64,000 bases of DNA, from assembly GCF_001724715.1 (NCBI RefSeq), contig NZ_MEFG01000013.1, positions 87,080 to 151,079 of the forward strand, written 5' to 3'. Shown piece by piece: positions 26,667 to 38,056 of this stretch (its first letter is position 1; each line of letters starts with the position of its first letter). The notes below the pieces were generated by a model. The model was not told where the DNA came from, searched no databases, and saw nothing but the letters and a program-made list of their open reading frames with translations. Source of the stretch: Sphingomonas sp. SCN 67-18 (lineage in GTDB: Bacteria > Pseudomonadota > Alphaproteobacteria > Sphingomonadales > Sphingomonadaceae). The translations under genes were made by a program, and so were the position numbers.

Positions 26667-26768
26667 ATTTCCGCTACAGCATCCTCCGTTCGGGCCGCTT
26701 GGCTCCGCGCGCCTTACACGCTATCGCGCCCTGGATTTGCGCGCTTTGCCACGAAAAGGAGCTGATTC

Positions 26769-28064
26769 ATGACCGGTCCCGCCCTTCGCCCAGAAACGCT
26801 CGCGGTCCATGCCGGCTGGCGCGCCGATCCCACCACCGGCGCGGTGGCGGTGCCGATCTACCAGACCACGTCCTTCCAGTTCCAGGACACCGCCCATGCC
26901 GCGCGCCTGTTCGCGCTGGAGGAGCTGGGTAACATCTACACCCGCATCATGAACCCCACCACCGACGTGCTGGAACAGCGCATCGCCGCGCTGGAAGGCG
27001 GCGTCGCGGCGCTGGCGGTATCGTCCGGGCAAGCGGCGTCGGCCACCGCGATCCAGAATCTCGCCCGTTCCGGCGACAATATCGTCGCATCGACCTGCCT
27101 GTACGGCGGCACCTGGAACCTGTTCGCCAACACGTTGAAGGATCTCGGCATCGAAGTCCGCTTCGTCGACCCGGCCGATCCCGAAGGCTTCCGCCGCGCC
27201 ACGGACGCGCGCACCCGCGCCTATTTCGCGGAAACCCTGCCCAATCCGAAGCTGGAAGCCTTTCCCATAGCGGAAGTGGCCGCGATCGGCCGGGAATATG
27301 GCATTCCGCTCATCATGGACAACACCGCCGCCCCGCTGATCTGCCGCCCGCTCGATCATGGCGCGGCGATCGTCGTCTATTCGACCACCAAATATCTTGG
27401 CGGGCACGGCACCTCGATCGGCGGGGTGATCGTCGACGGCGGCAATTTCGACTGGGAGAAGAACCCCGATCGCCAGCCGCTGCTGAACACGCCGGACCCC
27501 TCCTATCATGGCGCGGTGTGGAGCCAGGCGGCCAAGCCGCTGGGGCCGATCGCCTATATATTGCGCGCCCGCGTCGTCATGCTGCGCGATCTGGGTTCGG
27601 CCATGTCGCCGATGAACGCCTTCCAGTTCATCCAGGGCGTCGAGACGCTGCCGCTGCGCATGGAACGGCATTGCAGCAACGCCGCGAAGGTGGTCGATTT
27701 CCTGAAATCGCGCGCCGACATCGTCCGCATCATCCATCCGCTCGCCCAGTCCGGCGAAGCCCGCGCCCGCGCCGACCGCTATCTGACCGGCGGCAAGGGC
27801 GCGCTGATCGGTTTCGAACTGGCCGGCGGGCAGGCAGCGGGCAGCCGCTTCATCGACGCGCTGAAGCTGCTCTACCATGTCGCCAATATCGGCGACGCGC
27901 GCAGCCTGGCGATTCACCCCGCCTCCACCACCCATTCCCAGCTTTCCGCCGAGGAACGGCTGGCGACCGGGGTGACCGATGGCTATGTCCGCCTATCAAT
28001 CGGCATCGAACATGCCGATGATATCATTGCCGATATCGCCCAGGCGCTCGACGCCGCCCAATAA
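26769..28064 (+). CDS. metY: O-acetyl/O-succinylhomoserine sulfhydrylase
   Basis: PLP enzyme (431 aa) that makes homocysteine directly from activated homoserine and sulfide. The length, N-terminal ETLAVHAGWRADPTTGAVAVPIYQTTSFQF, and the PLP lysine in YSTTKYLGGHGTSIGG, together with the long middle insert (WEKNPDRQPLLNTPDPSYHG), are characteristic of the MetY/Cys-Met sulfhydrylase group. SD AAGGAG precedes the ATG. With metC earlier in the window the organism has genes for both direct sulfhydrylation and transsulfuration-type routes. I found no SAM-II/SAM-V riboswitch in the 100-nt leader. Confidence 0.92.
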   Translation: MTGPALRPETLAVHAGWRADPTTGAVAVPIYQTTSFQFQDTAHAARLFALEELGNIYTRIMNPTTDVLEQRIAALEGGVAALAVSSGQAASATAIQNLARSGDNIVASTCLYGGTWNLFANTLKDLGIEVRFVDPADPEGFRRATDARTRAYFAETLPNPKLEAFPIAEVAAIGREYGIPLIMDNTAAPLICRPLDHGAAIVVYSTTKYLGGHGTSIGGVIVDGGNFDWEKNPDRQPLLNTPDPSYHGAVWSQAAKPLGPIAYILRARVVMLRDLGSAMSPMNAFQFIQGVETLPLRMERHCSNAAKVVDFLKSRADIVRIIHPLAQSGEARARADRYLTGGKGALIGFELAGGQAAGSRFIDALKLLYHVANIGDARSLAIHPASTTHSQLSAEERLATGVTDGYVRLSIGIEHADDIIADIAQALDAAQ

Positions 28065-28073
28065 GGCATAAGC

Positions 28074-28096
28074 GGGAGGCGGGGAAACCGCCTCCC
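28074..28096 (+). terminator. Hairpin after metY
   Basis: Perfect 9-bp stem GGGAGGCGG/CCGCCTCCC with a GGAAA loop, 9 nt after the metY stop, followed by a pyrimidine-rich but T-poor tract. Likely a transcript end of moderate strength. Confidence 0.5.
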
Positions 28097-28168
28097 CTCC
28101 CTTCCCCCGCGCCTTCCGCCTTGCTAAGGCGCGCGCGACATTGAAATTGACAAGTAGAAGGATCCCAC

Positions 28169-30850
<2,682 letters not shown>

Positions 30851-30882
30851 CGCCCGCCAGCGCAGCAGCGTTCAACCGATTC

Positions 30883-30930
30883 GCGCCACGACCGCTTCCC
30901 CAAGCGGTTGTGGCGCTTCGTTTTTGTTTC
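30883..30930 (+). terminator. Rho-independent terminator of acnA
   Basis: 15-bp stem with one G-U pair (30883-30897 with 30902-30916), CCCC loop, then TTCGTTTTTGTTT. The clearest intrinsic terminator in the window. Confidence 0.92.
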
Positions 30931-31177
30931 GCTTGCGACGAAAAAATGCACCGCCCCCGCGCGGACCCGACCCCCGCCGGGTGCCGACACCCGCGCGAAT
31001 CCGCGAAATAATCGAAAAGCCCCCGGCAAGGCGCCTGTCCCACTTTGGCGCGCCGCCAATTGCCGCTTGACGACCCGGGAACGGCCCTGTGTGTTTAGTT
31101 AATGAGCCATTAAGCATCCGATTCCAGTAGGTAAGGCGGGTATCGGATGCGGCTTCGCTTTAACGAGGGGTCATCCT
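30931..31177. promoter_or_regulatory. Upstream region of the metalloprotease gene with CtrA-like box and inverted repeat
   Basis: Part of a 327-nt gene-free stretch. TTAA-TGAGCCA-TTAA at 31099-31113 matches the TTAA-N7-TTAA CtrA recognition pattern. Immediately downstream is a perfect 9-bp inverted repeat GCATCCGAT/ATCGGATGC (31114-31122 and 31142-31150, 19-nt spacer), then the SD GAGGGG at 31165-31170. The arrangement suggests cell-cycle control plus a leader hairpin, but no factor can be proven from sequence. Confidence 0.5.
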
Positions 31178-32461
31178 ATGCTTTCAGATGCGTCCACGAA
31201 AATTCGTCGTCTTGCCATTGCGGGGCTGTGCGCCAGCACCCTGCTTTGCGCCGCAGGGCCGGCGCAGGCCGCAACGTTCGTCCTGAACGACGTCGGCGGG
31301 CGGGTTGCCGGAACACCGGCCGAGCGGGGCTTCCGCGCGGCGGCGGCATTCTGGTCCAGCGTGCTCACCAACGACGTCACCATCCGGCTTGATATCGATT
31401 TCCGCTCGCTGGCTCCCGGCGTGCTCGGGTCGACTGGCAGCAATTCGGGATCGCTGCTGGTTCAGAACGCCTATTACGGCCTCGCCACCACCGGCAACAG
31501 CGCGCTCGACGCGCAAGCCGTGGCCAATCTCAGCCCGCTCGGCGCCAGCCAGTTCGGCCCGGGAATCTATGCGCTCACGCCGGTCACCAGCGCCTATGTC
31601 GATCCCGTGAACCGGATCGGCGTCGACACGACCAAGACCTGGCTGGACAATGACGGCGGCGCCAACAATGTGGTGCTGGACGTCAACACCGCCAACATGC
31701 GGGCGCTGGGCTTCGATTTCGACGATGACGGAAACGATCTGACGAACGTCACTGACGGGTCGATCACCTTCAGTTCCGATTTCGCGTTCGATTTCGACCC
31801 GACCGACGGCATCACGCCGGGCAGCTTCGATTTCATCGGCGTCGCCATTCACGAGATCGGCCATGCGCTGGGCTTCGTCAGCGGCATCGACACTTATGAC
31901 GTCGTGGGCCGCGACAACGGGCCGCTGTCCGGGCCGTTCGAAGCGGGCGCGTTCGGCACCGCCGACATTGGCGAGTTCCGCGTCTTCTCCATGCTCGACC
32001 TGTTCCGCTACAGCGCGGATGGCGTGCTTGACCTGTCCGTCGGCACCGATTCCTATTTCTCGCTGGACGGCGGCGCGAGCCAGCTGTTCGGCAATTCGCT
32101 GTTCTCGACAGGCGCCTATAACGGCAATGGCGATCAGGCGTCGCACTGGCTGGACAGCAATTATTTCGTCGGCACGCCGGGCTGCCCGATCGGCGATACC
32201 CCGCTCGGCATCATGGACCCTACATTCGCTCCGTGTGAAGCGGGCGCCATCCGCGCGCTCGATCTCGCCGCTTTCGACGCGATGGGGTGGAACATCAACT
32301 TCGATGTCCTCGCCAACAGCGGCTATCGCTACACGACGGCTCAGGCTTACGCCGCCATTCCGGAGCCGATGCTGTGGGCGCAGATGATCCTCGGCTTCGG
32401 CCTGCTGGGCGGTGCGTTGCGCCGCGCGCGCGCCCGCAAGCTGTCGGTAACGTTCGGCTGA
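31178..32461 (+). CDS. NF038122-type secreted metalloprotease with PEPxxWA-CTERM sorting signal
   Basis: 427 aa. Signal peptide 1-31 (AQA-A). Zinc-protease motif HEIGHALGF at residues 225-233 with catalytic E226; the matrixin-like start of the domain is preceded by an Asp-rich segment FDFDDDGNDL. The last 34 residues are a textbook sorting tail: PEP at 395-397, WA, a hydrophobic helix (MILGFGLLGGAL) and an Arg-rich end (RRARARK). Proteins of this kind are handed to an exosortase and anchored or released at the envelope; no exosortase gene is in the window. Likely a surface or exopolysaccharide-associated protease. SD GAGGGG. Confidence 0.87.
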   Translation: MLSDASTKIRRLAIAGLCASTLLCAAGPAQAATFVLNDVGGRVAGTPAERGFRAAAAFWSSVLTNDVTIRLDIDFRSLAPGVLGSTGSNSGSLLVQNAYYGLATTGNSALDAQAVANLSPLGASQFGPGIYALTPVTSAYVDPVNRIGVDTTKTWLDNDGGANNVVLDVNTANMRALGFDFDDDGNDLTNVTDGSITFSSDFAFDFDPTDGITPGSFDFIGVAIHEIGHALGFVSGIDTYDVVGRDNGPLSGPFEAGAFGTADIGEFRVFSMLDLFRYSADGVLDLSVGTDSYFSLDGGASQLFGNSLFSTGAYNGNGDQASHWLDSNYFVGTPGCPIGDTPLGIMDPTFAPCEAGAIRALDLAAFDAMGWNINFDVLANSGYRYTTAQAYAAIPEPMLWAQMILGFGLLGGALRRARARKLSVTFG

Positions 32462-32482
32462 TCCCTTTGGGGGGAACGGGAG

Positions 32483-32520
32483 GGCCTCGTCCGGATCCGT
32501 CCGGGCGGGGCCTTTTCCTT
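32483..32520 (+). terminator. Rho-independent terminator of the metalloprotease gene
   Basis: 13-bp GC-rich stem with two G-U pairs (32483-32495 with 32500-32512) and TTTTCCTT, 21 nt after the stop. It abuts the stop of the convergent ygfZ gene. Confidence 0.85.
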
Positions 32521-33239
32521 CAATCCGCCGGGGCGAGCGCCGGTTCGAGCCATGGCGGCATGGCCGCCGGATCCAGCGTCTCCACCCGCCTGTGGAAAAC
32601 GGCCAGCCCCAGCGCCGCATAGCGTGCCCGCGCATCATCGCCCGCATCATCGGGCAGCACCACCAGCCGCCGGTTCACTTTCGACCGGTAATGCATCCGC
32701 GCCGTATTTTCCTGGCCGACGAAACAGCCCTTGTTGAAGCTCACGCCGTTCAGCTCCCCGGCATTGCATTCCAGCCAGAGCGTCGTCCCGTCGCCCAGTT
32801 CCGCCACGCCCTCGGTCACGCCCAGCGCCAGCCGGTGCGCCAGCCAGCCGTCCGCCGGCCCGCTGGCCGGGGCAATCCAGCGCTTGCCGAGCGCGGCCAG
32901 CCGCGGATCGTCAACGCCCGCGTCGCCCGCCCTGGCCCAGTGCACCGCAAGCCCCTCGACCGGCGCGATCTCGATCCGCCGCCGCAGGCGATACATCGCC
33001 AGCCGGCGCGCAAGGGCCTCGGCGCGGTCCGCCTCGCAGTCGATCAGCACCGCCTCGCCGTCCGCCCACAGCAGGAAATCGAACAAAAGCTTGCCCTGCG
33101 GCGTCAGCAGCCCGCTCCACCGGGGCGCGGAGCCATCCAGCGAAACCGCGTCCTGCGTGACCAGCCCTTGCAGGAAGCCACGGACATCGTCGCCGGAAAG
33201 ACGGAGCAAAGCGCGTTCAGCGAGGGTGGTATCGGCCAT
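32520..33239 (-). CDS. ygfZ: Folate-binding YgfZ/GcvT-like protein
   Basis: 239 aa. The family signature GCFVGQE (within NKGCFVGQENTARMHYR, about residues 178-194) is present; its cysteine is the conserved one of the K-G-C-Y/F-x-G-Q-E motif. YgfZ proteins use tetrahydrofolate and support repair or assembly of certain [4Fe-4S] enzymes. Starts at ATG 33239 (MADTTLAERALLRLSGDD); short upstream extensions are out of family alignment. Divergent from the dihydroorotase gene with a 52-nt spacer. Confidence 0.9.
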   Translation of the reverse strand: MADTTLAERALLRLSGDDVRGFLQGLVTQDAVSLDGSAPRWSGLLTPQGKLLFDFLLWADGEAVLIDCEADRAEALARRLAMYRLRRRIEIAPVEGLAVHWARAGDAGVDDPRLAALGKRWIAPASGPADGWLAHRLALGVTEGVAELGDGTTLWLECNAGELNGVSFNKGCFVGQENTARMHYRSKVNRRLVVLPDDAGDDARARYAALGLAVFHRRVETLDPAAMPPWLEPALAPAD

Positions 33240-33291
33240 GGCGAAGACGTAGGAACGATTGCAATCGATTGAAAGCCCACGGGAGGCAAGC

Positions 33292-34617
33292 ATGGCGCAT
33301 TACGATCTTATCCTGAAAAACGGCACCGTCCACACGCCGGGCGGGCCGGTCCAGGCGTCGGTCGGGGTGCGCGCGGGCAAGATCGTCGAGGTCGGCGCAA
33401 GCGGCGACGCGGGCGAGACGATCGACTGCGCCGGGCTGGATATCCTGCCCGGGGTCATCGACAGCCAGGTGCATTTCCGCGAGCCGGGGCTGGAGCATAA
33501 GGAAGATCTGGAAAGCGGCAGCCGCTCCGCCGTGCTGGGCGGCGTCACCGCCGTGTTCGAAATGCCGAATACCAAACCCAATACCGACAGCGCCGACGCG
33601 CTCAACCACAAGCTTGGCCGCGCCCGGCACCGCATGTGGTGCGATCACGCCTTCTATGTCGGCGCGACGGCGGCCAACGCCGAGTCGCTGGCGGAGCTGG
33701 AAATGCTGCCCGGCGCGGCGGGGGTGAAGATCTTCATGGGCGCGTCGACCGGCGACCTGCTGGTCGCGGAGGACAGCGAACTGGCGCGCGTGCTGGCCAG
33801 CGGCGTGCGCCGCGTCGCCATCCACTCGGAAGACGAAGCGCGGATGAACGCGCGCAAGGGTGAGCGCATTGCCGGCGACCCCGCCTCCCACCCGGTCTGG
33901 CGCGACGATGAAAGCGCCATGCTCTCCACCCGGCGGATCATCGCGCTGGCGCGGGCGGCAAGGCGGCGGATCCACATCCTCCACATCACCACCCCGGCGG
34001 AACTCGAGTTCATCGCCCAGAACAAGGATATCGCCACCTGCGAGGTGACGCCCCAGCACCTCACCCTCGCGGCGGAAGACGCCTATCCCCGCCTCGGCAC
34101 CTATGCCCAGATGAACCCGCCTATCCGCAGCGCCGCGCACCGCGAGGGGCTGTGGCGCTGGCTCAACCAGGGCGTGCCGGACGTGATCGGTTCCGACCAC
34201 GCGCCGCACACCATCGAGGAAAAGGCGAAACCCTACCCCGACAGCCCCAGCGGCATGCCCGGTGTGCAGACGCTGTTGCCGTTGCTGCTCGATCATGTCG
34301 CGCAGGGCAGGCTGAGTCTGCAACGGCTGATCGAGCTGACCAGCGCCGGGCCGCAGCGCGTGTTCGGCATTGTCGGCAAGGGGCGGATCGCCGCCGGCTA
34401 TGACGCGGATTTCACCATCGTCGACCGCAAGGCCCAATGGACGGTAGAGGAAGACTGGGTGGCGTCGCGCTGCGGATGGTCGCCCTTCACCGGCATGAAG
34501 CTGACCGGCAAGCCCGTCGGCACCATCGTGCGCGGCCACCGGGTGATGTGGGACGGCGGCCTTGCCGAAGCCGCGATCGGCGAACCGATCCGTTTCGAAT
34601 CCAGCGCATTTTCCTGA
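33292..34617 (+). CDS. pyrC: Dihydroorotase (amidohydrolase family, Gln-variant metal motif)
   Basis: 441-residue TIM-barrel amidohydrolase; closes carbamoyl-aspartate to dihydroorotate in pyrimidine synthesis. The first-strand motif is DSQVHFREPG: the usual first His of HxH is Gln59, with H61 kept. The carboxylated lysine is K146 (GVKIFMGAS), other ligands are H178 (AIHSEDE), the His in HILHITT and the Asp in GSDHAPHT. The Gln variant is widespread among type-I-like bacterial dihydroorotases as I recall, so it does not imply inactivity. ATG 33292 has GGGAGG at 33281-33286. Confidence 0.88.
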   Translation: MAHYDLILKNGTVHTPGGPVQASVGVRAGKIVEVGASGDAGETIDCAGLDILPGVIDSQVHFREPGLEHKEDLESGSRSAVLGGVTAVFEMPNTKPNTDSADALNHKLGRARHRMWCDHAFYVGATAANAESLAELEMLPGAAGVKIFMGASTGDLLVAEDSELARVLASGVRRVAIHSEDEARMNARKGERIAGDPASHPVWRDDESAMLSTRRIIALARAARRRIHILHITTPAELEFIAQNKDIATCEVTPQHLTLAAEDAYPRLGTYAQMNPPIRSAAHREGLWRWLNQGVPDVIGSDHAPHTIEEKAKPYPDSPSGMPGVQTLLPLLLDHVAQGRLSLQRLIELTSAGPQRVFGIVGKGRIAAGYDADFTIVDRKAQWTVEEDWVASRCGWSPFTGMKLTGKPVGTIVRGHRVMWDGGLAEAAIGEPIRFESSAFS

Positions 34618-34650
34618 TTTCGGGGTGCTTCCTGCCCCTGCTCGTCACCG

Positions 34651-34679
34651 GCCGCCCGAAGGAGATGGCGTCGGGCGGC
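34651..34679. other. Inverted repeat between convergent genes
   Basis: 9-bp perfect arms GCCGCCCGA/TCGGGCGGC with an 11-nt spacer between the pyrC and csaA stops. Possibly a bidirectional transcript end; there is no proper T-run on either side. Confidence 0.35.
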
Positions 34680-34707
34680 TGGCGGCGGGGCACCGGCCCC
34701 AAAAAAA

Positions 34708-35046
34708 TCAGAACAGCCTGCCCCCGTCCGGCACGGCATGGCCGGGCGTCACCAGCACCACCGCGCCATCCGCATCGGGAAAGCCCAGCGTCAGCACCTC
34801 GGACATGAACGGGCCGATCTGGCGCGGCGGGAAATTCACCACCGCCGCCACCTGACGGCCGACCAGCGCTTCCGGCGTATAATGGCGCGTTATCTGGGCG
34901 CTGGATTTCCTGCGGCCGATCTCCGGCCCGAAATCGATGACCAGCTTGAACGCCGGCTTGCGTGCTTCGGGAAAGGGTTCGGCCGACAGGATGGTGCCGA
35001 CGCGGATGTCCACCGCCAGAAACTGGTCGAAATCGATCCCGCTCAC
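34708..35046 (-). CDS. csaA: CsaA-type tRNA-binding domain protein
   Basis: 112 aa OB-fold protein of the EMAP-II/Trbp111 class. The family blocks are [28 protein letters not shown] (residues 12-39) and [21 protein letters not shown] (about 67-87). CsaA dimers bind tRNA and have been described with chaperone-like activity in Bacillus. The GTG at 35044-35046 overlaps the aminotransferase stop (GTGA). Last gene of the glmS operon. Confidence 0.88.
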   Translation of the reverse strand: MSGIDFDQFLAVDIRVGTILSAEPFPEARKPAFKLVIDFGPEIGRRKSSAQITRHYTPEALVGRQVAAVVNFPPRQIGPFMSEVLTLGFPDADGAVVLVTPGHAVPDGGRLF

Positions 35047-36197
35047 GCCGCCGCCTTGCGCGGTTGCGCCGCGAACCAGGGGATCATGCGGCGGATGGCC
35101 TCCTCCACCTCGGGCGTCGACACCGCAAAGCTCATGCGGATATGCTGCCGCCCCTCGACCGGATCGAAATCGACGCCGGGCGCGGTGGCGACTCCGGTCT
35201 CGCGCAGCAGCCGCTCGCAAAAGGCCAGGCTGTCGTCGGTCAGGTGCCCCACCCAGGCATAGACGTAAAAGGCCCCGTCCGGCGGCGCGATCCGATCCAG
35301 CCCCAGCGCGGGCAGCGCATCCAGCAACAGTTCGCGATTGCGGCGATAGACGGACACATGCCCCTCCAGCTCGTCGCGGCTGTCCATCGCCACCAGCCCG
35401 GCATGCTGGCTGAGCGACGGCGGGGTGAGGAACAGGTTGCCGACATAGGCGCGGGCGCGGTGGACATGGTCCTCCGGCACCAGCAGCCAGCCCAGCCGCC
35501 ACGCGACCATGCTGTAATATTTGGAAAAGCTGTTCACCACCAGCGCATCGGGCGCGAATTCCAGCATCGAGCGGGCCGGCGCGACATAGCTCAGCCCGTG
35601 ATAGATCTCGTCGGAGATGATGCGGATGCCCCGTGCGCGGCAGATAGCGGCAATCGCCTCCAGCTCGCCTGCCGCGATGATCGTGCCGGTGGGGTTGGCC
35701 GGGCTGGCGACGATCACCCCGGCGGGCGCGGGGTCGAGCGCGGCCAGGTGCGCGGCGGTCAGCTGAAAGCCGCTTTCCGCGCCGCAGCCGATCTCCACCG
35801 GCTGCATGTGCAGCGCCTTGATGCTGTTGCGATAGGCGACATAGCCCGGCCGGGCGAGCGCAATCCTGTCCCCCGCCGAAAAGCCGGAGGCCAGCGCCAG
35901 CACCAGCGCGGGCGACGCGCCGCAGGTGAGCACGATCCTGTCGGGCGCGATGTCCAGCCCATGGCGATCCGCATAGTCCCGGGCGATCCGCGCCTTCAGC
36001 GCCGGGCTTTCCCAATAGCCCATCGCGTCATTGTCCAGCACATCATGGGCGCGCGCGATGGCCGCCCGCGGCGCACCGGTAGAGGGCTGGCCGAACTCCA
36101 TGTGGATGATCGAGCGCCCCTCCCCCTTCAGGGCATGGGCCAGCCGGCTGATCGCGATGGCATGGAAGGGTTCGATCTCCAGCGGCGGCGGGGTCAC
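35043..36197 (-). CDS. Class I/II pyridoxal-phosphate aminotransferase
   Basis: 384 aa, fold type I. The PLP lysine is in [16 protein letters not shown], the binding loop [10 protein letters not shown] and the Asp in [12 protein letters not shown] (about residues 165-200) are standard. The amino donor and acceptor cannot be assigned; the group includes aspartate/aromatic-type transaminases. GTG start at 36197 overlaps the glmS stop (GTGA), and its own stop overlaps csaA, so it is tightly coupled. Confidence 0.88.
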   Translation of the reverse strand: MTPPPLEIEPFHAIAISRLAHALKGEGRSIIHMEFGQPSTGAPRAAIARAHDVLDNDAMGYWESPALKARIARDYADRHGLDIAPDRIVLTCGASPALVLALASGFSAGDRIALARPGYVAYRNSIKALHMQPVEIGCGAESGFQLTAAHLAALDPAPAGVIVASPANPTGTIIAAGELEAIAAICRARGIRIISDEIYHGLSYVAPARSMLEFAPDALVVNSFSKYYSMVAWRLGWLLVPEDHVHRARAYVGNLFLTPPSLSQHAGLVAMDSRDELEGHVSVYRRNRELLLDALPALGLDRIAPPDGAFYVYAWVGHLTDDSLAFCERLLRETGVATAPGVDFDPVEGRQHIRMSFAVSTPEVEEAIRRMIPWFAAQPRKAAA

Positions 36198-38017
36198 TCC
36201 ACCGTCACCGATTTGGCGAGGTTGCGGGGCTGGTCCACGTCCGTGCCCTTGGCCACCGCGACATGATAGGCAAGCAGCTGCACCGGCACGGCATAGACCA
36301 GCGGCGCGATCAGCGGATGCACGGACGGCATCTCGATGGTCGCGATGCAGCCCTCGCCCGCCTCGGCAATACCCGCGGCGTCGGAAATCAGGATCACCTG
36401 CCCGCCCCGCGCCTGCACCTCCTGCATGTTCGACACCGTCTTTTCGAACAGCGGGCCGGACGGGGCGATGACGATCACCGGCACGGCGCTGTCTATGAGC
36501 GCGATCGGCCCGTGCTTCATTTCACCCGCCGCATAACCTTCGGCATGAATGTAGCTGATTTCCTTCAGTTTCAGCGCGCCTTCCAGCGCCATCGGATAAT
36601 CCGGCCCGCGCCCCAGATACAGCACGTCGCGCGCCGGGGCGACGAGATGGGCCATCGCCTCGATCGCCTCGTCCTTGCCCAGTGCGGCGTTGAGCGCGGC
36701 CGGGGTTTCGGCAAGCTGGCCGACCAGCGCGCGCTCCTCCGCCTCGCTCATCCGCCCCTTGGCGCGCGCCAGATTGGCGGCCAGCGCGGCGAGCACCGCC
36801 AATTGGCAGGTGAACGCCTTGGTTGAGGCGACGCCGATTTCCGGCCCGGCATGGGTGGGGAGCAGCAGGTCCGCCTCGCGCGCCATCGAACTGGTCGGCA
36901 CGTTGACGACGACCGCGATGGTCTGCCCCTCCGCGCGGGCATGGCGGAGCGCGGCCAGCGTGTCCGCCGTCTCGCCGCTCTGGGAGATGAACAGCGCCAG
37001 CCCGCCCGGCTCCAGCACCGGCTGGCGATAGCGGAATTCGGATGCGACATCGATGTCCACCGGCACGCGGGCGAACTGCTCGAACCAATATTTGGCGACC
37101 ATGCCCGCGTAAAAGCTGGTGCCGCAGGCGACGATGGTGATGCGCCGCACCTCGGCCAGGTCGAAACTCAATTCGGGCAGCGCCACCCGCGCCTCCAGCG
37201 TGCGGAGGTAGGAACCGAGCGTCTGCGCGACGACGATCGGCTGCTCGAAAATCTCCTTCTGCATGAAATGCCGGTGATTGCCCTTGTCGATCATCGCGCC
37301 CGATGCGCCGGAAAGCGTCACCGGCCGCTCGACGGCATTGTTGTCGCGGTCGAAGATGCGGGCCGAATCCCGGGTCAGCACCACCCAGTCGCCTTCTTCC
37401 AGATAAGCGATCTTCTGGGTGAGCGGGGCCAGCGCCAGCGCATCGGAACCCAGATAAGCCTCATCCTCGCCATAGCCGACGACCAGCGGCGAGCCGAGCC
37501 GCGCGCCGATCAGCAGGTCAGGATGGCTGCGGAACAGGATGGCGAGCGCAAAGGCGCCTCGCAGCCGGGGCAGCACGGCGCGAACGGCGTCCTCCGGCGA
37601 TTTTCCGGCCTCCACCTGCTCGCTCACCAGATGGGCGACCACCTCGGTATCCGTCTCGCTCTCGAACACCCGGCCGCGCGCCAGCAATTCCTCGCGCAGC
37701 GGCTTGAAATTCTCGATGATGCCGTTGTGCACCAGCGCCACTTCGCCGGTCGCATGGGGGTGGGCGTTGCTGGTGGTCGGCGCGCCGTGCGTCGCCCAGC
37801 GGGTGTGGGCGATGCCGGATCGTCCGGGCAGCGGGTCCGCCGCCATCACCGCCGCCAGGTTGTTCAGCTTTCCTTCCGCGCGGCGGCGGTCCAGCCGGCC
37901 GTCGTTGATGGTGCAGATGCCCGCCGAGTCATAGCCGCGATATTCCAGCCGTCGCAGCCCGTCCAGCAGCCGCTCCGCCACATGGTCCCTGCTCAATATC
38001 CCGATAATGCCGCACAT
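36194..38017 (-). CDS. glmS: Glutamine--fructose-6-phosphate aminotransferase (isomerizing)
   Basis: First committed step to UDP-GlcNAc (607 aa). The N-terminal nucleophile Cys follows the initiator Met (MCGIIGIL). Glutaminase residues RWATHGAPT and HNGIIENF are present, followed by two SIS domains (SQSGETADTLAAL, ASTKAFTCQ) and the C-terminal [13 protein letters not shown]. Length normal. It begins 39 nt after glmU on the same strand, giving glmU-glmS-aminotransferase-csaA. No glmS ribozyme was seen or expected in this phylum. Confidence 0.97.
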   Translation of the reverse strand: MCGIIGILSRDHVAERLLDGLRRLEYRGYDSAGICTINDGRLDRRRAEGKLNNLAAVMAADPLPGRSGIAHTRWATHGAPTTSNAHPHATGEVALVHNGIIENFKPLREELLARGRVFESETDTEVVAHLVSEQVEAGKSPEDAVRAVLPRLRGAFALAILFRSHPDLLIGARLGSPLVVGYGEDEAYLGSDALALAPLTQKIAYLEEGDWVVLTRDSARIFDRDNNAVERPVTLSGASGAMIDKGNHRHFMQKEIFEQPIVVAQTLGSYLRTLEARVALPELSFDLAEVRRITIVACGTSFYAGMVAKYWFEQFARVPVDIDVASEFRYRQPVLEPGGLALFISQSGETADTLAALRHARAEGQTIAVVVNVPTSSMAREADLLLPTHAGPEIGVASTKAFTCQLAVLAALAANLARAKGRMSEAEERALVGQLAETPAALNAALGKDEAIEAMAHLVAPARDVLYLGRGPDYPMALEGALKLKEISYIHAEGYAAGEMKHGPIALIDSAVPVIVIAPSGPLFEKTVSNMQEVQARGGQVILISDAAGIAEAGEGCIATIEMPSVHPLIAPLVYAVPVQLLAYHVAVAKGTDVDQPRNLAKSVTVE

Positions 38018-38056
38018 CGATGCCGTTGCCCGATTCGTTGGAGGACCGGCCGAACC

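Noticed and set aside
26667..26768. SAM-II/SAM-V riboswitch before metY
   Set aside because: Expected class in alphaproteobacteria, but the conserved core and pseudoknot segments were not found.
26593..26768. Integration site or genomic island at tRNA-Gly
   Set aside because: No integrase, no repeat of the tRNA 3' end, and metY follows at once.
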